Source: CAVPDG01 sp963702535
GTDB taxonomy: Bacteria; Chloroflexota; Anaerolineae; Anaerolineales; UBA4823
Assembly: GCA_963702535.1 (NCBI GenBank)
Contig: CAVPDG010000004.1
Span: 764,313-828,312 of the forward strand
Direction: 5' to 3'
DNA: 64,000 bases
The notes under the pieces are model-generated. The model saw only the letters and a list, made by a program, of their open reading frames with translations, was not told the origin of the DNA and did no database searches. Shown piece after piece: positions 50,145 to 59,581 of the stretch; within the stretch, counting starts at the first letter, position 1; each line of letters opens with the position of its first letter. The position numbers were made by a program, and so were the translations under genes.

Positions 50145-50263
50145 TTTATGCGTTTATGCGATTCTGCGATCCTGGGTTTATGCTTTCCTGTGGTTATGTT
50201 TTCATGCAATCCTGGTTTAGCAGGATGCTGTATTCCTGCTATTCCAGGTTTCTGCCTTTATGC
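50145..50263. repeat. tttatgc repeats upstream of parA (candidate centromere)
   Basis: TTTATGC occurs at 50145, 50153, 50177 and 50257, with further CATGC variants and repeated ATCCTGG and TTCCTG units. Directly upstream of the par genes, where many plasmid centromeres and operators lie. Confidence 0.5.
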
Positions 50264-50297
50264 TTTCATGCGCTGGCAGGATTGTCAAGGGGAAGTT

Positions 50298-51166
50298 TCA
50301 ATCGATGAAGATCAAGGGCACCAGGTCATCCCGGTCAGCCCGCCGCCAGATCGGCGCTTGCAGGATGGTCTCTGGATTGACCTGGCTGAAGGTGGTGAAA
50401 TAGAAACTGCCCTTGGCATTCCCACTGCTCGGCCTGGCTGAGCATGTTGGCCAGGCGGCGCTCGCCGGTGGTGACCACCAGCCAGCGCCCGCTGCGGTGA
50501 CCGAAACGCTCGCCATAAGCCTGGCTTTTGACATATGCCAATCCTGGCAAGATCTTCTCCCGCAAGAAGCGGGGATTGTCCTCGGTGCTGCGGTCGATCT
50601 CCAAGAGATAACGGATGAGATGTTCAGACGTTGATAGGATAAAGAACCCATCCGGACGGATGTAGCGGTGCATCTTTTTTTCCTGGTAATGTGTATTCGA
50701 CCTTATCCGGATAAGCCCAGAACTCGCTCTCCGGCGTCCAGCTCTCGAGCTGCACCTCGGGATGCTCCCGGCAGGCTTGCTCCAGGTCGATGCGGAAATC
50801 GTTGACCGCCAGGTCGTGCTCCACCTGGAACCAGCGCGGCTCCTTGCGCCAGGCGAATTCGCTCGAGGGCGTCCCGTCCAGGCTGGCGACCAGCTCAGCG
50901 CCTTTCTTGTCCAGCCAGTAGATCATCTCCGGCAAGCGGCGGCGCTGGTCACGGTCCAGGCGGTTGAGATAGCCATGCTGGTAGAGCAGCTTCAAGCGCT
51001 GCTCGGCCTGGCTCTTGCCGGTGAAGAACAGGCGCTGCACCTGGGAGAAGCTCAGGATGCCATCGTAAGCATACACGGCTTCCAGGATGCGCTTGTCGCG
51101 CTCTGTCAGTTGCATCTTTGGAGGGGATTTGATACGCCCGTAGCGGGGGAGTTTGATCTTGAACAT
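50298..51166 (-). CDS. Replication-relaxation family protein (frameshifted)
   Basis: About 288 residues. An N-terminal winged helix (LTERDKRILEAVYAYDGILS, SQVQRLFFTGKSQAEQRLKL) precedes WLDKKGAELVASLDG and WFQVEHDLAVNDFRIDLEQA, the family pattern. These proteins help plasmid or conjugative DNA replication or relaxation. Frame changes near 50650 (to HPSGWVLYPINV or MHRYIRPDGFFILST) and 50420 (to FYFTTFSQVNPETILQAPIW). Part of the module with ParA and the VirD4-like ATPase. Confidence 0.78.
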
Positions 51167-51179
51167 GCCCCCAATATAG

Positions 51180-51211
51180 CAACTCCCGAGCCGTTTGTCA
51201 GCCCGGGAGTT
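51180..51211. terminator. Inverted repeat after the small membrane frame
   Basis: AACTCCCG and CGGGAGTT, 8 bp perfect with a loop of 15. No T-run. Could be a weak terminator for the minus-strand genes above. Confidence 0.35.
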
Positions 51212-51220
51212 AGCCTTGGG

Positions 51221-51397
51221 TTAGATGATGCTGATACCGAAGCCCATCAAGATAACCAGGGTAGCCAGGAAGAGCAAGATGAGCAGCTTGCGGATGAAAG
51301 GCGGCCCCATATCTTTGGGGATGAACAAGCCGCCGATGTCGGGGATGCTTCCTTTGCCATCAACAATCAGCGTAACACGTTTGGTGCTAATGAGCAA
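51221..51397 (-). CDS. Possible small single-span membrane protein
   Basis: About 58 residues from a TTG at 51397: KRVTLIVDGKGSIPDIGGLF, then a single span FIRKLLILLFLATLVILMGF and stop. No clear ribosome site, so the start may be frame-shifted from elsewhere. Its place between the ATPase and the replication-relaxation gene fits small membrane parts of conjugative modules. Low confidence. Confidence 0.4.
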   Translation of the reverse strand: MLISTKRVTLIVDGKGSIPDIGGLFIPKDMGPPFIRKLLILLFLATLVILMGFGISII

Positions 51398-51438
51398 TCA
51401 CCACTGAAAACCACGAACCGGAATACCCTTTCATATCC

Positions 51439-52946
51439 TTAGAGTAAAACGAGCTCAGTTATTTGCTTTTCTCTTTCTTGCGTTAGCGGTTCATCTGCTG
51501 TGATCTCGCCTAGCGAGCGGCGAAAGATTTCTTTTTCAACTTCGACTTTTGGCTTGGCGAGTTTACGTGAATTCTGCCTGATCTGTTCAGCCACTGACTT
51601 TATCTCGGATATCCTTACCCAATTCTTCTGTGACGATGTGGTACTCAACTAAGCGAGGCCGCTTATCTTCTCCCCGCGACCTTGGATCGTAAATCAGGCG
51701 GCACCAGGCTTCGTAATCTGGCCTGGTTCGACAACAGGTTGGCCATCTCTGCCTCAACATCGCTATACGGGCGGCGGGGTAGCTCTACTTCTTGATAGAG
51801 CTTACCCTCCCCGGTATTCAGGCTGGTCTCGATCAGGAAATCGACCCCCTGGTAGTTAAATTCCTGGTAGACCGGCTCGGTCCGTGTTTGGGGCTCGGGC
51901 GGCGTGTTATCGAATTGGCTGGCCATGGCGTAGCCATCTCGCCCTGTGACCCGGAAGATAACCGTATTGCCAACATTCAAAGTCGAGCCTTTGAGCAGGT
52001 CATCGAGCTGATCACGAAACTGGTGAGCCACGACAACGTCTACGGCGTATTTACGAGCCTCACTCTGCAAGATCGCAAAGCTCTCAGTCGCGAAGTTCTG
52101 GAACTCATCCACGACCAGGTGGAAGGGAAGCCGGTCATCCTTGGGTATCTCGCGTCGCTTCAGGGCTGCGATCATGATGAGGTTCACCAAAACCGAGCCC
52201 AGGAGAGATGAGTTCTCTTCTCCCAGATCACCTTTGGAAAGATTGACAAACAGAATCTTACCCTCATCCATTATCTTTCGCAGGTCAATGGTATTTTTCG
52301 GCTGACCGATAATGTTGCGCATACTCTGGTCGGTAATGAAGGGGCTGATTTTATTCAGAGTGGAGCTGATCAACTCATAGCGCTCCTTGTGGCTGTAGGG
52401 TAAATCCTGCCAAAATTGTGTGAGAATCGGATCCTTCGTTTCAGCAACGACTTCATTGCGAAAGTTTTTATTGGTAAGCAACAGGAGCACTTCGATCAAT
52501 GTCGAGTTGGGAAGCTGCAAGGCTGTCAGTAGGGTATGCCTGAGGACGTGTTCCAAGCGTGGCCCCCATGAATACTCAAACAAGCGCTGCAAGGTACCCA
52601 TCACGGTTGAGACCACCCAACGCACTTCGTGCGGATTTCCCCGGTCACAAGCCAGCAAATTCAATCCAAAGGGGTATTCTTCATCCATGGGGTCGAACAG
52701 GATGACATCACCGATCCGATTCTGCGGCACCATCTCCAGCAGCTCATCGATCAGGTCGCCGTGCGGGTCAAGCACACACAGCCCGTGAGTGCGGTCCTGG
52801 GTCATATCCTGGAACACGATGTTCTTCAGAAGCGTAGATTTCCCGGTCCCGGTGGTCCCAATGATATATGTCCCCTGGCGACGTTCGTCCAGGGTTAACT
52901 CGACGGGTATGTTCTTATTGGTGAAGCCGAGACGTATTTTGTACAT
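51439..52946 (-). CDS. VirD4/TraD-like DNA-transport ATPase (DUF87)
   Basis: About 500 residues including a C-terminal extension. Walker A YIIGTTGTGKSTLLKNIVFQ, DPHGDLIDELLEMVP, Walker B LPFHLVVDEFQNFATESFAI and the arginine-region VVVAHQFRDQLDDLLKG. Couples DNA to a type IV secretion channel or moves it in plasmid-like elements. Two frame changes near 51670 and 51600 link VAGRGEDKRPRLVEYHIV to SVAEQIRQNSRKLAKPKVEV. The extension resembles those of homologous mobile-element ATPases. No relaxase was recognised. Confidence 0.83.
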
Positions 52947-53090
52947 TGTTTTTCCCTCCTCCTATTGAGAATTATACTGAAATATCCGAAGATTTTAAGA
53001 TTATCCTGACGGTTTTTCATGTATACTCTTTTAAGACTGGCCCTTGACCATTCGTCGCACATTAACAATTAACTCTCACAGGGGGTTCAT

Positions 53091-53384
53091 ATGGACAATT
53101 CTTATCAACTGGTCAACCTGCCTTTCAAGATACTCTTTGGTATTGTTGGTTTTTTGGTTTGGGAAGTCTTCTCTTCCAGAGAATGGAAGAGAAGACCCCG
53201 ATTGGGTACCAACCCAGCGGGCTACTGGCAAGACCAGGCCCAATGGGCGACCCACCAAAACCGGGTCAATGAAGAAAAGCATCACAGGCGGGATGCTGAT
53301 AAGACCGCCAATTATGAAAGAGAGTTGAAAAAAAGGGAGCGCGAGATTAGTCGACTGCGCTCCCAATTGAACAACAAGCGATAG
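53091..53384 (+). CDS. Small hypothetical protein, N-terminal membrane segment
   Basis: 97 residues. LVNLPFKILFGIVGFLVWEV is a probable membrane anchor; the C-terminal half is a basic coiled-coil-like segment (NYERELKKREREISRLRSQL). The ATG at 53091 follows CACAGGGGGTTCAT. Divergent from the VirD4-like gene. No family recognised. Confidence 0.62.
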   Translation: MDNSYQLVNLPFKILFGIVGFLVWEVFSSREWKRRPRLGTNPAGYWQDQAQWATHQNRVNEEKHHRRDADKTANYERELKKREREISRLRSQLNNKR

Positions 53385-53807
53385 AGTGGAACAAGGGCCA
53401 GCTCTATCCTTGAGAACAGTATAGCATCTCCGTCAATATCGTAGCAGTGAGACAACGTGGCATCCATGCAGAGAAATCTCACCTACCGAGCAAATTGTTT
53501 CTCGATAAATCTTTGTGAACCAAGCAGACGTCTTCATGGCGTCTGCTTTTACATTCTGATCAGGGAGGGATACCATGACACAACAACCACCAAACACAAA
53601 TCCATTAAGTGCACCAACCCCGACTAGGCCTCCACAAACTACTGTTCTAACGCCATCCAAAAGTATCAATGTGAATAACCTGGGATACTACTTAGACGGG
53701 TGGGCTGATCTAATCGAAGGGATGGGCGAAAAAGACAACGAGGTTCAGACGAGAGTTCTCGAAGGTTTGAAAGAACGGAAAATGCCAGGTATTTATCCGT
53801 CTTATAT

Positions 53808-55486
53808 CTCGACTTTTGCAGTAACCCGATATTCGCAGCACTTTAATAACTGAATAACCAAGCAGTGACACAACGGCTCGAAAATCGGTACAATCCAGAG
53901 TAAGAACAGCATTCTGGAGGTGCCTATGTTTCCACTGGTCGAGTTTCCCGAATTGGTGCAGCACTATGCGCCCTTCTTCAGTCAAGTTTTCTCTGCCGAA
54001 GCGTTCATCGAATTCGAGCGCTACATCAGTGGATTGATCGTGTCTGAAAACAAAACTGTTGATGGGATCAACCGACTGTTTGTGATCGAGAGCCGCAATC
54101 AGAGTTCGTTGAACCGTTTGCTCACCGAAAGTCCCTATTCGTTAGAGGCCTTGAACCAGGCCCGGTTAGGTCTGTTAGCCAACTTGCCAGGCACACAGAT
54201 GAAACCGAAAGGGGTATTCAGCGTGGATGACACGCTGCTCATTCATTTTGGTCAAGATTTCGAGCAGATCACCAAGCTCTGGGATCATGTCTCCGGGACT
54301 TATGTTTGGGCACACGATCTGGTAACCATTCACTATAGCGATGATGAAACAGACTACCCGGTCTTGTTTGAGCTCTGGGAGCCGGTCGACTTCGAAAAGC
54401 TAGAGGAAGGCATCCGAGCCGCTGGAATTCCTCTAAAAGCCAGCAAAGAAGCCTTCAAGGAGACCGATCCGCAAAAATGGCGAGGGTACCTGTTGGGAGT
54501 ATGGCGAAGGCGACAAAAGAGTCATTCAGAACTCCAAGAGCTGTATGACAGCAAGCTGATCATGGTGGAAAAGCTGCTCCAACAATGGGTGGAAAGTCAC
54601 CCTGGAGAAGATCGGCCCGTAACCTTTGATAATTGGTTTACCCAACCGGCCTTTTGCCGTTTCTTGGATCAGACCCTGATGCTACCTTATGTGGGTACCC
54701 TAGCAGAGACGGATAAGGTGAACTTGAAAAACGGCCAGACAAGCTTGAAGGACTTTGCCGATCAACTCAAGAAAGAGCAACTGCAAGCGCTGCAAGACAA
54801 AACGGAACGGGTCTTTCGGAAGATTACTATCACTTACAAGGGCGAGCAGGAAACTTACTACAGCTACTGCGACACCCACCACATTCACAACTTCGGCAAA
54901 CACCGCCTGGTCATCAATTACCGCCAGGCTGACCTATCGGACAACCCCATCTTTCTCATCAGCAATCGCTTGTATTGGAATTCCCCGGGTATCACTCGCA
55001 TTCGTCGCCACCGCTGGCCCGTTGAAGTCTATCACGAAGAAGGCAAGGCCGAAGGGTTAGATCAGTATCAGCTGCGGAGCTTTAGCGCCATTCAACGCCA
55101 TGTCGCCCTGGTTGCCGTGGTATACAGCATGCTGAGAGCCGCCCAACATGACCCTGTTCTCCAAGAAAAGCTTCAACGCCAACTCAAGAGAAAACTTGAA
55201 GGTAGCCCAGCCGCTTGGCGCCGAGCTTCGCAAGCCCAAGCTTTGTGGTGCCTGGCTTTGTTCATCAGCGCTGGTTTGACCAAAGGGCAGTCTTTACATC
55301 AAATCATGGCTCCCTTGATCCAGACCATTTGCCATTCCTGATCAAGCTGGCTGACAGGCGGTTGCTGCCTCACCTGCAACGACCCAGGTGAGGTAAGCTG
55401 GGTGTTGCTTACGGTCAGCCTCAGACAGTGAAAGCACACCTTCTGTGATTGTTTGGCTATTCAATTTTTAAGCTGCAAAAGTCGAG
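53808..55486 (+). mobile_element. Intact insertion sequence, IS4/IS701-like
   Basis: 1,679 bp. Terminal inverted repeats CTCGACTTTTGCAG (53808-53821) and CTGCAAAAGTCGAG (55473-55486), with further matches inside (TGAATAACCAA against TGAATAGCCAA). Flanked by TTATAT at 53802-53807 and 55487-55492. The transposase frame is complete, so it may be active. Confidence 0.93.
53920..55341 (+). CDS. Intact DDE transposase
   Basis: 473 residues. DDE segments: KGVFSVDDTLLIHFGQDFEQ (first Asp), RPVTFDNWFTQPAFCRFLD (second Asp) and IRRHRWPVEVYHEEGKAEGL (Glu block). The pattern suits the IS4/IS701 superfamily. Start at 53920, no frameshift. A different family from the two other IS transposases here. Confidence 0.9.
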   Translation: MPMFPLVEFPELVQHYAPFFSQVFSAEAFIEFERYISGLIVSENKTVDGINRLFVIESRNQSSLNRLLTESPYSLEALNQARLGLLANLPGTQMKPKGVFSVDDTLLIHFGQDFEQITKLWDHVSGTYVWAHDLVTIHYSDDETDYPVLFELWEPVDFEKLEEGIRAAGIPLKASKEAFKETDPQKWRGYLLGVWRRRQKSHSELQELYDSKLIMVEKLLQQWVESHPGEDRPVTFDNWFTQPAFCRFLDQTLMLPYVGTLAETDKVNLKNGQTSLKDFADQLKKEQLQALQDKTERVFRKITITYKGEQETYYSYCDTHHIHNFGKHRLVINYRQADLSDNPIFLISNRLYWNSPGITRIRRHRWPVEVYHEEGKAEGLDQYQLRSFSAIQRHVALVAVVYSMLRAAQHDPVLQEKLQRQLKRKLEGSPAAWRRASQAQALWCLALFISAGLTKGQSLHQIMAPLIQTICHS

Positions 55487-55988
55487 TTATATCTCCGGTT
55501 TTGTTAGCGAGCTTGGAGAACGCCGTTCCTATACGATAACTGAAACATCACCCGGAGCAACAACAACTATCTACATAGGTAAGCATGGAAAAGATCTTTA
55601 TACTTCTTGGCGCACATTTATTAGACCAGTTCCCAATTGGGTGACGATAGGTGTTGCAGCGGGAATCGCTCTATTCATTGGCTTCGTTGTAAGCGAGATG
55701 AGATCATTGTGGACCTTTTTAATTACCACCCTTGTTATGATGGGTTTTGAGTTTGGTTTGATAGCAATCGCTGGCCGGATATTGAAGGGGAATTTCCTGG
55801 CATTCTTCTTCATCGAGCCGAATGTTTTCGACGCCGAAGACATCACCGCGATGAGCCTATCAGCACACAAATCTCTTATCCGAGCCTTGGATAATACCGG
55901 GATCGATGTCACAAAACTGCGCCTGAAGCAGAACTTCAAGGGTGGCCGTCGAGGGGAAGATCTGTAGATAAGGCTCTGGAATTATCTC

Positions 55989-56709
55989 TTGCTTACTCAA
56001 TCTGAACTTCACTCTCTGCTGAACTTCCGTGGCTACGGAAGCCTCTCAGCACCTTTGTGGTTTTTAGGCTTTGAGGAAGGTCTCGGTCCCAGGCCGGGCA
56101 AGCCCGGCTGGACTCCCGAATGGGAGCTCCATACCCGCACGGCCTGGGATGCATTGATGGACCTTCATCAGGCTCATCTGCTGCTCGAGGATTTCTACTG
56201 GGAACGCAAGAGCTACACCTATGTCTGGAAAGTCATGGCTCACCTCGCCCGCGGCATCCTGCTCCAGGCAAAAGACTGGAAGAATCGAACGAAGAGGCAT
56301 GACTATATTGTCACCCAGCTCGGCCGTTCCACAGGAGAGACCTTCTTGGGAGAAGCTATGCCTCTCCCGGCCTCCAACACGCGAGAGTGGCCGTATCCTG
56401 ATCTTTTCCCATCCAGAGAAGCATACCGGGATGAGATCTGGCCGCTGCGCCGGTCGGTGTGGGCCGAGCTGGTGGATGAACATAAACCAAAATACATGAT
56501 CTGTTATGGCATGGGACCAAACAAAGCCTGGTGGCTGCGATATCAAGAGATCTTCCCCGGCACGCACTGGGAATTGCTCGCAGATGGACAGAATTCTGAC
56601 TGCTCGTTACGCTGATAAAACCCAGGTCTACCTGACCCCATTTTTCGGGAATGGCATCATTCAAAGAGAAGATATCAGAGCGGTTATTGAGCACGCCTTG
56701 GCCTTGTAA
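55989..56709 (+). CDS. Hypothetical protein, possibly uracil-DNA-glycosylase-like
   Basis: About 240 residues after one frame change near 56595. It shows GSLSAPLWFLGFEEGLGPRP at the start, EAMPLPASNTREWPYPDLFP, KYMICYGMGPNKAWWLRYQE and, after the shift, VYLTPFFGNGIIQREDIRAV. The order (F-x-G-x-E near the N-terminus; C-x-G/H-P-type end) loosely resembles UDG-superfamily proteins, but the catalytic residues are not certain. Overlapping no neighbour; 22 bp after the split membrane gene. Confidence 0.55.
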
Positions 56710-56719
56710 TGGTCAAAAC

Positions 56720-57670
56720 TCACAGGAGCATCCCAGCCAGCTCTTTAATCGCGGCTTTGAAATCGCAGCCCTGCTTCTTCATCCAGAAGTCGATGATGCT
56801 TCCCCCGCCGCAACCAGCAAAGCAGTGCCAGTAATTCCCCTCAGGGTTGACCGAGAAGCTGGCCTGCTGGTCGTCGTGGAAGGGGCACAACCCACGGCCA
56901 TTGGGCGAAAGCTCCACATACTGGCTCACAAAATCTAATACCGAAACGCTGCCCTTAATCCGTTCGGAAAGCGTGCCCGTGGGCGCTTCTGCTGGCCCAT
57001 TTCCGGCTTTTTCTGGGCTTTCCGTAGTCGTATTCCGTAACGAGCGGTATGTCTGAAAAACGGGCGGCGTCACGTTCTGCGGATGGCTCAGGATGCGCAT
57101 CTGCTCTTCTAACGAGGCAGCCAGGGGTTGGCCGTCGGGCTTGAAGAAGCCGTAGCGCTCGCCCGTGCGCCGGTGGACACCAAACGGCATGCGGATCAAA
57201 GAGCCTGGACCGGTCTTCAAGGCAGCTTGCTTAGGGAAGAGCTCGATCCCTGCCAGCTTGAAGGCTACGACCAATCCCAGGCCAAACTCGCGCACTGCCC
57301 GACCCAAGACGGGGCGGGAGAAGAACAGCCACAGGTGCCCGCCGCGGCGACTGGCTTCGATGTAAGCTGTAACTCCCTCGGATTCCAGGGAATCTGCCAT
57401 GCAGATCAACTTCGCCCATTGGGTTTCATCGTCGGCATCGAATGCCAGGAAACGCGCCCGGTCATCCACGTTGAGGGCATACGCCCCTAGGGTCAAGTCG
57501 CCTTTGAGGTGGGCGATCACGTGCCTCGGGGTGAGGAACTTCTGGATGCAGACGTAGCGCCCATCAACTAATTGGCGGGCATACAGGTCACGCCGCACCA
57601 GAAAAGTGTCCGTCAGGCCCTCAGTCATAGTCTCGATCTCAATTCGAGGTATCTCTATTTCTTTGTTCAT
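56720..57670 (-). CDS. Primase: archaeo-eukaryotic (TOTE-like) domain plus CHC2 zinc finger
   Basis: 316 residues, intact. N-terminal primase domain with FLAFDADDETQWAKL (DxD), ASRRGGHLWLFFSRPV (sxH) and PGSLIRMPFGVHRRTGERYG (R..P.G.H). After a linker, a C-terminal CHC2 finger: CPFHDDQQASFSVNP, YWHCFAGCGGGSIIDFW. DnaG primases have the zinc finger first and a different catalytic fold. It should prime DNA synthesis of this integrated element. The start at 57670 follows GAGGCTACCG. Context: ParA, VirD4-like ATPase, replication-relaxation protein and the winged-helix protein at 59645. Confidence 0.83.
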   Translation of the reverse strand: MNKEIEIPRIEIETMTEGLTDTFLVRRDLYARQLVDGRYVCIQKFLTPRHVIAHLKGDLTLGAYALNVDDRARFLAFDADDETQWAKLICMADSLESEGVTAYIEASRRGGHLWLFFSRPVLGRAVREFGLGLVVAFKLAGIELFPKQAALKTGPGSLIRMPFGVHRRTGERYGFFKPDGQPLAASLEEQMRILSHPQNVTPPVFQTYRSLRNTTTESPEKAGNGPAEAPTGTLSERIKGSVSVLDFVSQYVELSPNGRGLCPFHDDQQASFSVNPEGNYWHCFAGCGGGSIIDFWMKKQGCDFKAAIKELAGMLL

Positions 57671-57802
57671 CGGTAGCCTCCAGGATGAATCGCGTTGAGA
57701 CTAAGTTATCAAATGGATGACGAATTGTCATGACATGAGTTAGCCTGGAATAAGCAGCCCTGCTTGATTTCCTCCAACCGATGGCTTAAGCTCTGAGGTT
57801 AA

Positions 57803-58114
57803 ATGCTCATCAACTCTTTGGTTATGATCGTCATCTCTGCTACTGCCTGGGCCTACTTGTTCCCGAATGACGCCCTGGCAACGCTGGCTAAGCTCAAGCG
57901 CCAGATCCGCCTGCGGGTAATCCGCCGCCATGGGGAAGCGAATGCTGAGGTATTGAAGGCCAGATTGCTAGACTATGCAGCAAGTCGAGGGATCGACCCC
58001 GAACAAGTCGAAGGGGTACTTGCAGAACAGCACGACTTGATCGTCAATCGCCTGGGGAGCAAGGCTGCGGATGAAATCCTGGGCGAAGCAGACCCGAGCG
58101 AAGGCTGCTCTTAA
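57803..58114 (+). CDS. Small hypothetical protein, N-terminal membrane segment
   Basis: 103 residues. MLINSLVMIVISATAWAYLF is a probable anchor; the rest is helical and charged (KLKRQIRLRVIRRHGEANAE, VEGVLAEQHDLIVNRLGSKA). Divergent from the primase. No family recognised. Confidence 0.58.
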   Translation: MLINSLVMIVISATAWAYLFPNDALATLAKLKRQIRLRVIRRHGEANAEVLKARLLDYAASRGIDPEQVEGVLAEQHDLIVNRLGSKAADEILGEADPSEGCS

Positions 58115-58157
58115 CCGGAAATAGGGCCGAGGGATGAGTTCCCCCGGCCCCGATTAT

Positions 58158-58409
58158 TCAACTTCTCACCCGTTCCCAGCGCACTCTCAGCCATTCCAAC
58201 CTTCTCTCAATGGCTGGCATCGCCCATCTCTTTACCGCCCCATCCAGCGCGGATATCACCTGGTAGATGCCGCTCTCCAGCACGTCGAAGGGGAATCCGG
58301 GCTTCCTTCGGCGTAAAGAAGGATTGTGTTCCAATTCATCGACCATGGTATAGAGCAAATCGAGCAATTCCTTTCTGCTATGGTTGTACTCCTTGCGAGT
58401 AGATTTCAT
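58158..58409 (-). CDS. Small hypothetical basic protein
   Basis: About 83 residues from MKSTRKEYNHSRKELLDLLY at 58409; an earlier in-frame start exists at 58439. The start at 58409 follows GGAGGTGAAAAC, a better ribosome site. Basic and helical, ending RRLEWLRVRWERVRS. The nested palindrome lies just upstream, so it may control this gene. Confidence 0.6.
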   Translation of the reverse strand: MKSTRKEYNHSRKELLDLLYTMVDELEHNPSLRRRKPGFPFDVLESGIYQVISALDGAVKRWAMPAIERRLEWLRVRWERVRS

Positions 58410-58439
58410 TGTTTTCACCTCCTTTCCTGCAGGCTTCAC

Positions 58440-58574
58440 TTATGCTTGCCTGTGGCCAAGCAGCGCCAGCCGGAAGTCTTCACAGGTCAAGGAGGAACCC
58501 CGGGGCGAAGCACCCGAGGGCAAATCCTTGACCTGTGAAGGTGGCTGACAAGCTGCGCAGGCAGGCAAGCATAA
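58440..58574. repeat. Nested perfect palindrome
   Basis: An outer stem TTATGCTTGCCTG (58440-58452) with CAGGCAAGCATAA (58562-58574), 13 bp, and an inner stem CTTCACAGGTCAAGGA (58478-58493) with TCCTTGACCTGTGAAG (58525-58540), 16 bp. Both are perfect. Partial pairing joins them (GCAGC/GCTGC). It could be a cruciform, an oriT/oriV element or an RNA fold. Confidence 0.8.
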
Positions 58575-58612
58575 AAACCGTTTAAGGCTCGACCGGTTCA
58601 CTCCTGAGCTTT

Positions 58613-58842
58613 GGAAGCCATGCCGAGGCGGGGTGAAGGACCCAGGCAACAGGTAGAAGATCCAAGCGCCGGAAGCCATGCTGAGGTCGGTGGAGGAACC
58701 CAAACAACAAGTGGCATAACCCAGTCCTGGAAGCCATGCTGAGGTCGGGTGACGGAATCGACATACAAATTAAGTGTCCAACAGCGGAAGCAGGGCCAGG
58801 GTCGGTGGTTCGACCCAAGGCTGGTCAAAACCCGATTGGGGT
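58613..58842 (+). repeat. 58-bp tandem repeats
   Basis: Three units begin GGAAGCCATG at 58613, 58671 and 58729, a period of exactly 58 bp, followed by a degenerate fourth at 58786. Each has a conserved front GGAAGCCATGCTGAGGTCGG and GA.GGA.CC, and a variable back half. Confidence 0.78.
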
Positions 58843-59440
58843 GCAGATCTTTGGGAGAGAACCCTGAGGTCGAGGGAAATCTCAGGTTTGGAAACGGATC
58901 TAAAGGTCGGAAAAAATACAAATCAGCGCCGCAGGCGCTACCTTCCAGGGCCGCCGGAGAGGACCAGGAGAAACCGGCGGCCCGCACGTGGAGGCGTCGT
59001 AGACGTCGACTGCCAACGCGTTAGCGACGCCAGTGCGCTGCCCCCCGGGATGGCACCGACCAACGGGAGTGTGTCAGGCAGCGCTCTGGCCGAGCGTAGC
59101 GCCGAGATGCCGGAAGCGAAGCGAACCGGCAACGAGGGTACCCTGGCTTCCAGCACGAAGTGATGGATAGCCAGGGCGCAGCGTTGGCAGTCGGGGTCTC
59201 AGCCAAGACAACGATCTTGGCAGAGACGACCGACACGCTGGCTTGGTGAGTGGGGGGTCTGGCTGGAATAGTCCGTTTTGAGCATCTTTATGGCGAAATA
59301 ACGGTCTGTGAAGGCCATGGCCTCCCCGAGACAAGGCAGATCTCCTGGCTCGAAGCGAGGGCTCGATGCCCGAAGGTTCGAGGAAACCCCAGGCAGCTTA
59401 CCCGGAAGCGCGCCTGGGATATTGCTTGGGGGTTATTCTG
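58843..59440. ncRNA. Candidate large structured RNA or origin region
   Basis: About 600 bp with no convincing gene but consecutive GC-rich hairpins: AGCGCC/GGCGCT (58925-58939); GGGCCGCCGG/CCGGCGGCCC (58948-58983); GGCGTCG/CGACGCC (58993-59031); GCGCTGCC/GGCAGCGC (59035-59084); TGCCGG/CCGGCA (59108-59131); CCCTGGC/GCCAGGG (59141-59176); a compound stem 59181-59238 (GCGT, GTCGG, GTCTC, GCCAAGA with their complements TCTTGGC, GAGAC, CCGAC, ACGC); and CCTGG-CTCGAA/TTCGAG-CCAGG (59344-59393). Coding frames here are short and unlike any protein. Strand is not decided. Confidence 0.6.
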
Positions 59441-59581
59441 AATATGAATTGTGTTCAGTAGTCGAAATGTGCACAGATTGAGTATGTTCTTGGACAACGT
59501 GGATTTTGATTTCTTCTCGTGAAAAATATAAAAACTAACTGTATCTTAGTTGTCTGCTTGTTATTCATTGCATATTATTAG

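Larger units (their letters stand above)
53575..55967 (+). pseudogene. Membrane protein gene split by an IS
   Basis: 235 residues when the IS at 53808-55486 and one TTATAT are removed (233 + 475 = 708 bp, exactly in frame). A proline-rich start (MTQQPPNTNPLSAPTPTRPP), then NNLGYYLDGWADLIEGMGEK, GATTTIYIGKHGKDLYTSW and two membrane spans (VTIGVAAGIALFIGFVV, WTFLITTLVMMGFEFGLIAI). Function unknown. Downstream FFFIEPNVFDAEDITAMSLS ends the protein at 55967. The start at 53575 follows AGGGAGGGATACC. Confidence 0.8.

Noticed and set aside
58613..58842. CRISPR array
   Set aside because: The repeat period is 58 bp with only three to four units, the units have no constant repeat separated by unique spacers of normal size, and no cas genes are near.
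58749..59163. Open frames in the hairpin region (58749-59024, 58774-59163 and minus-strand ones)
   Set aside because: Short, overlapping on both strands, rich in Arg/Pro/Gly and without ribosome sites; they arise from GC-rich inverted repeats.
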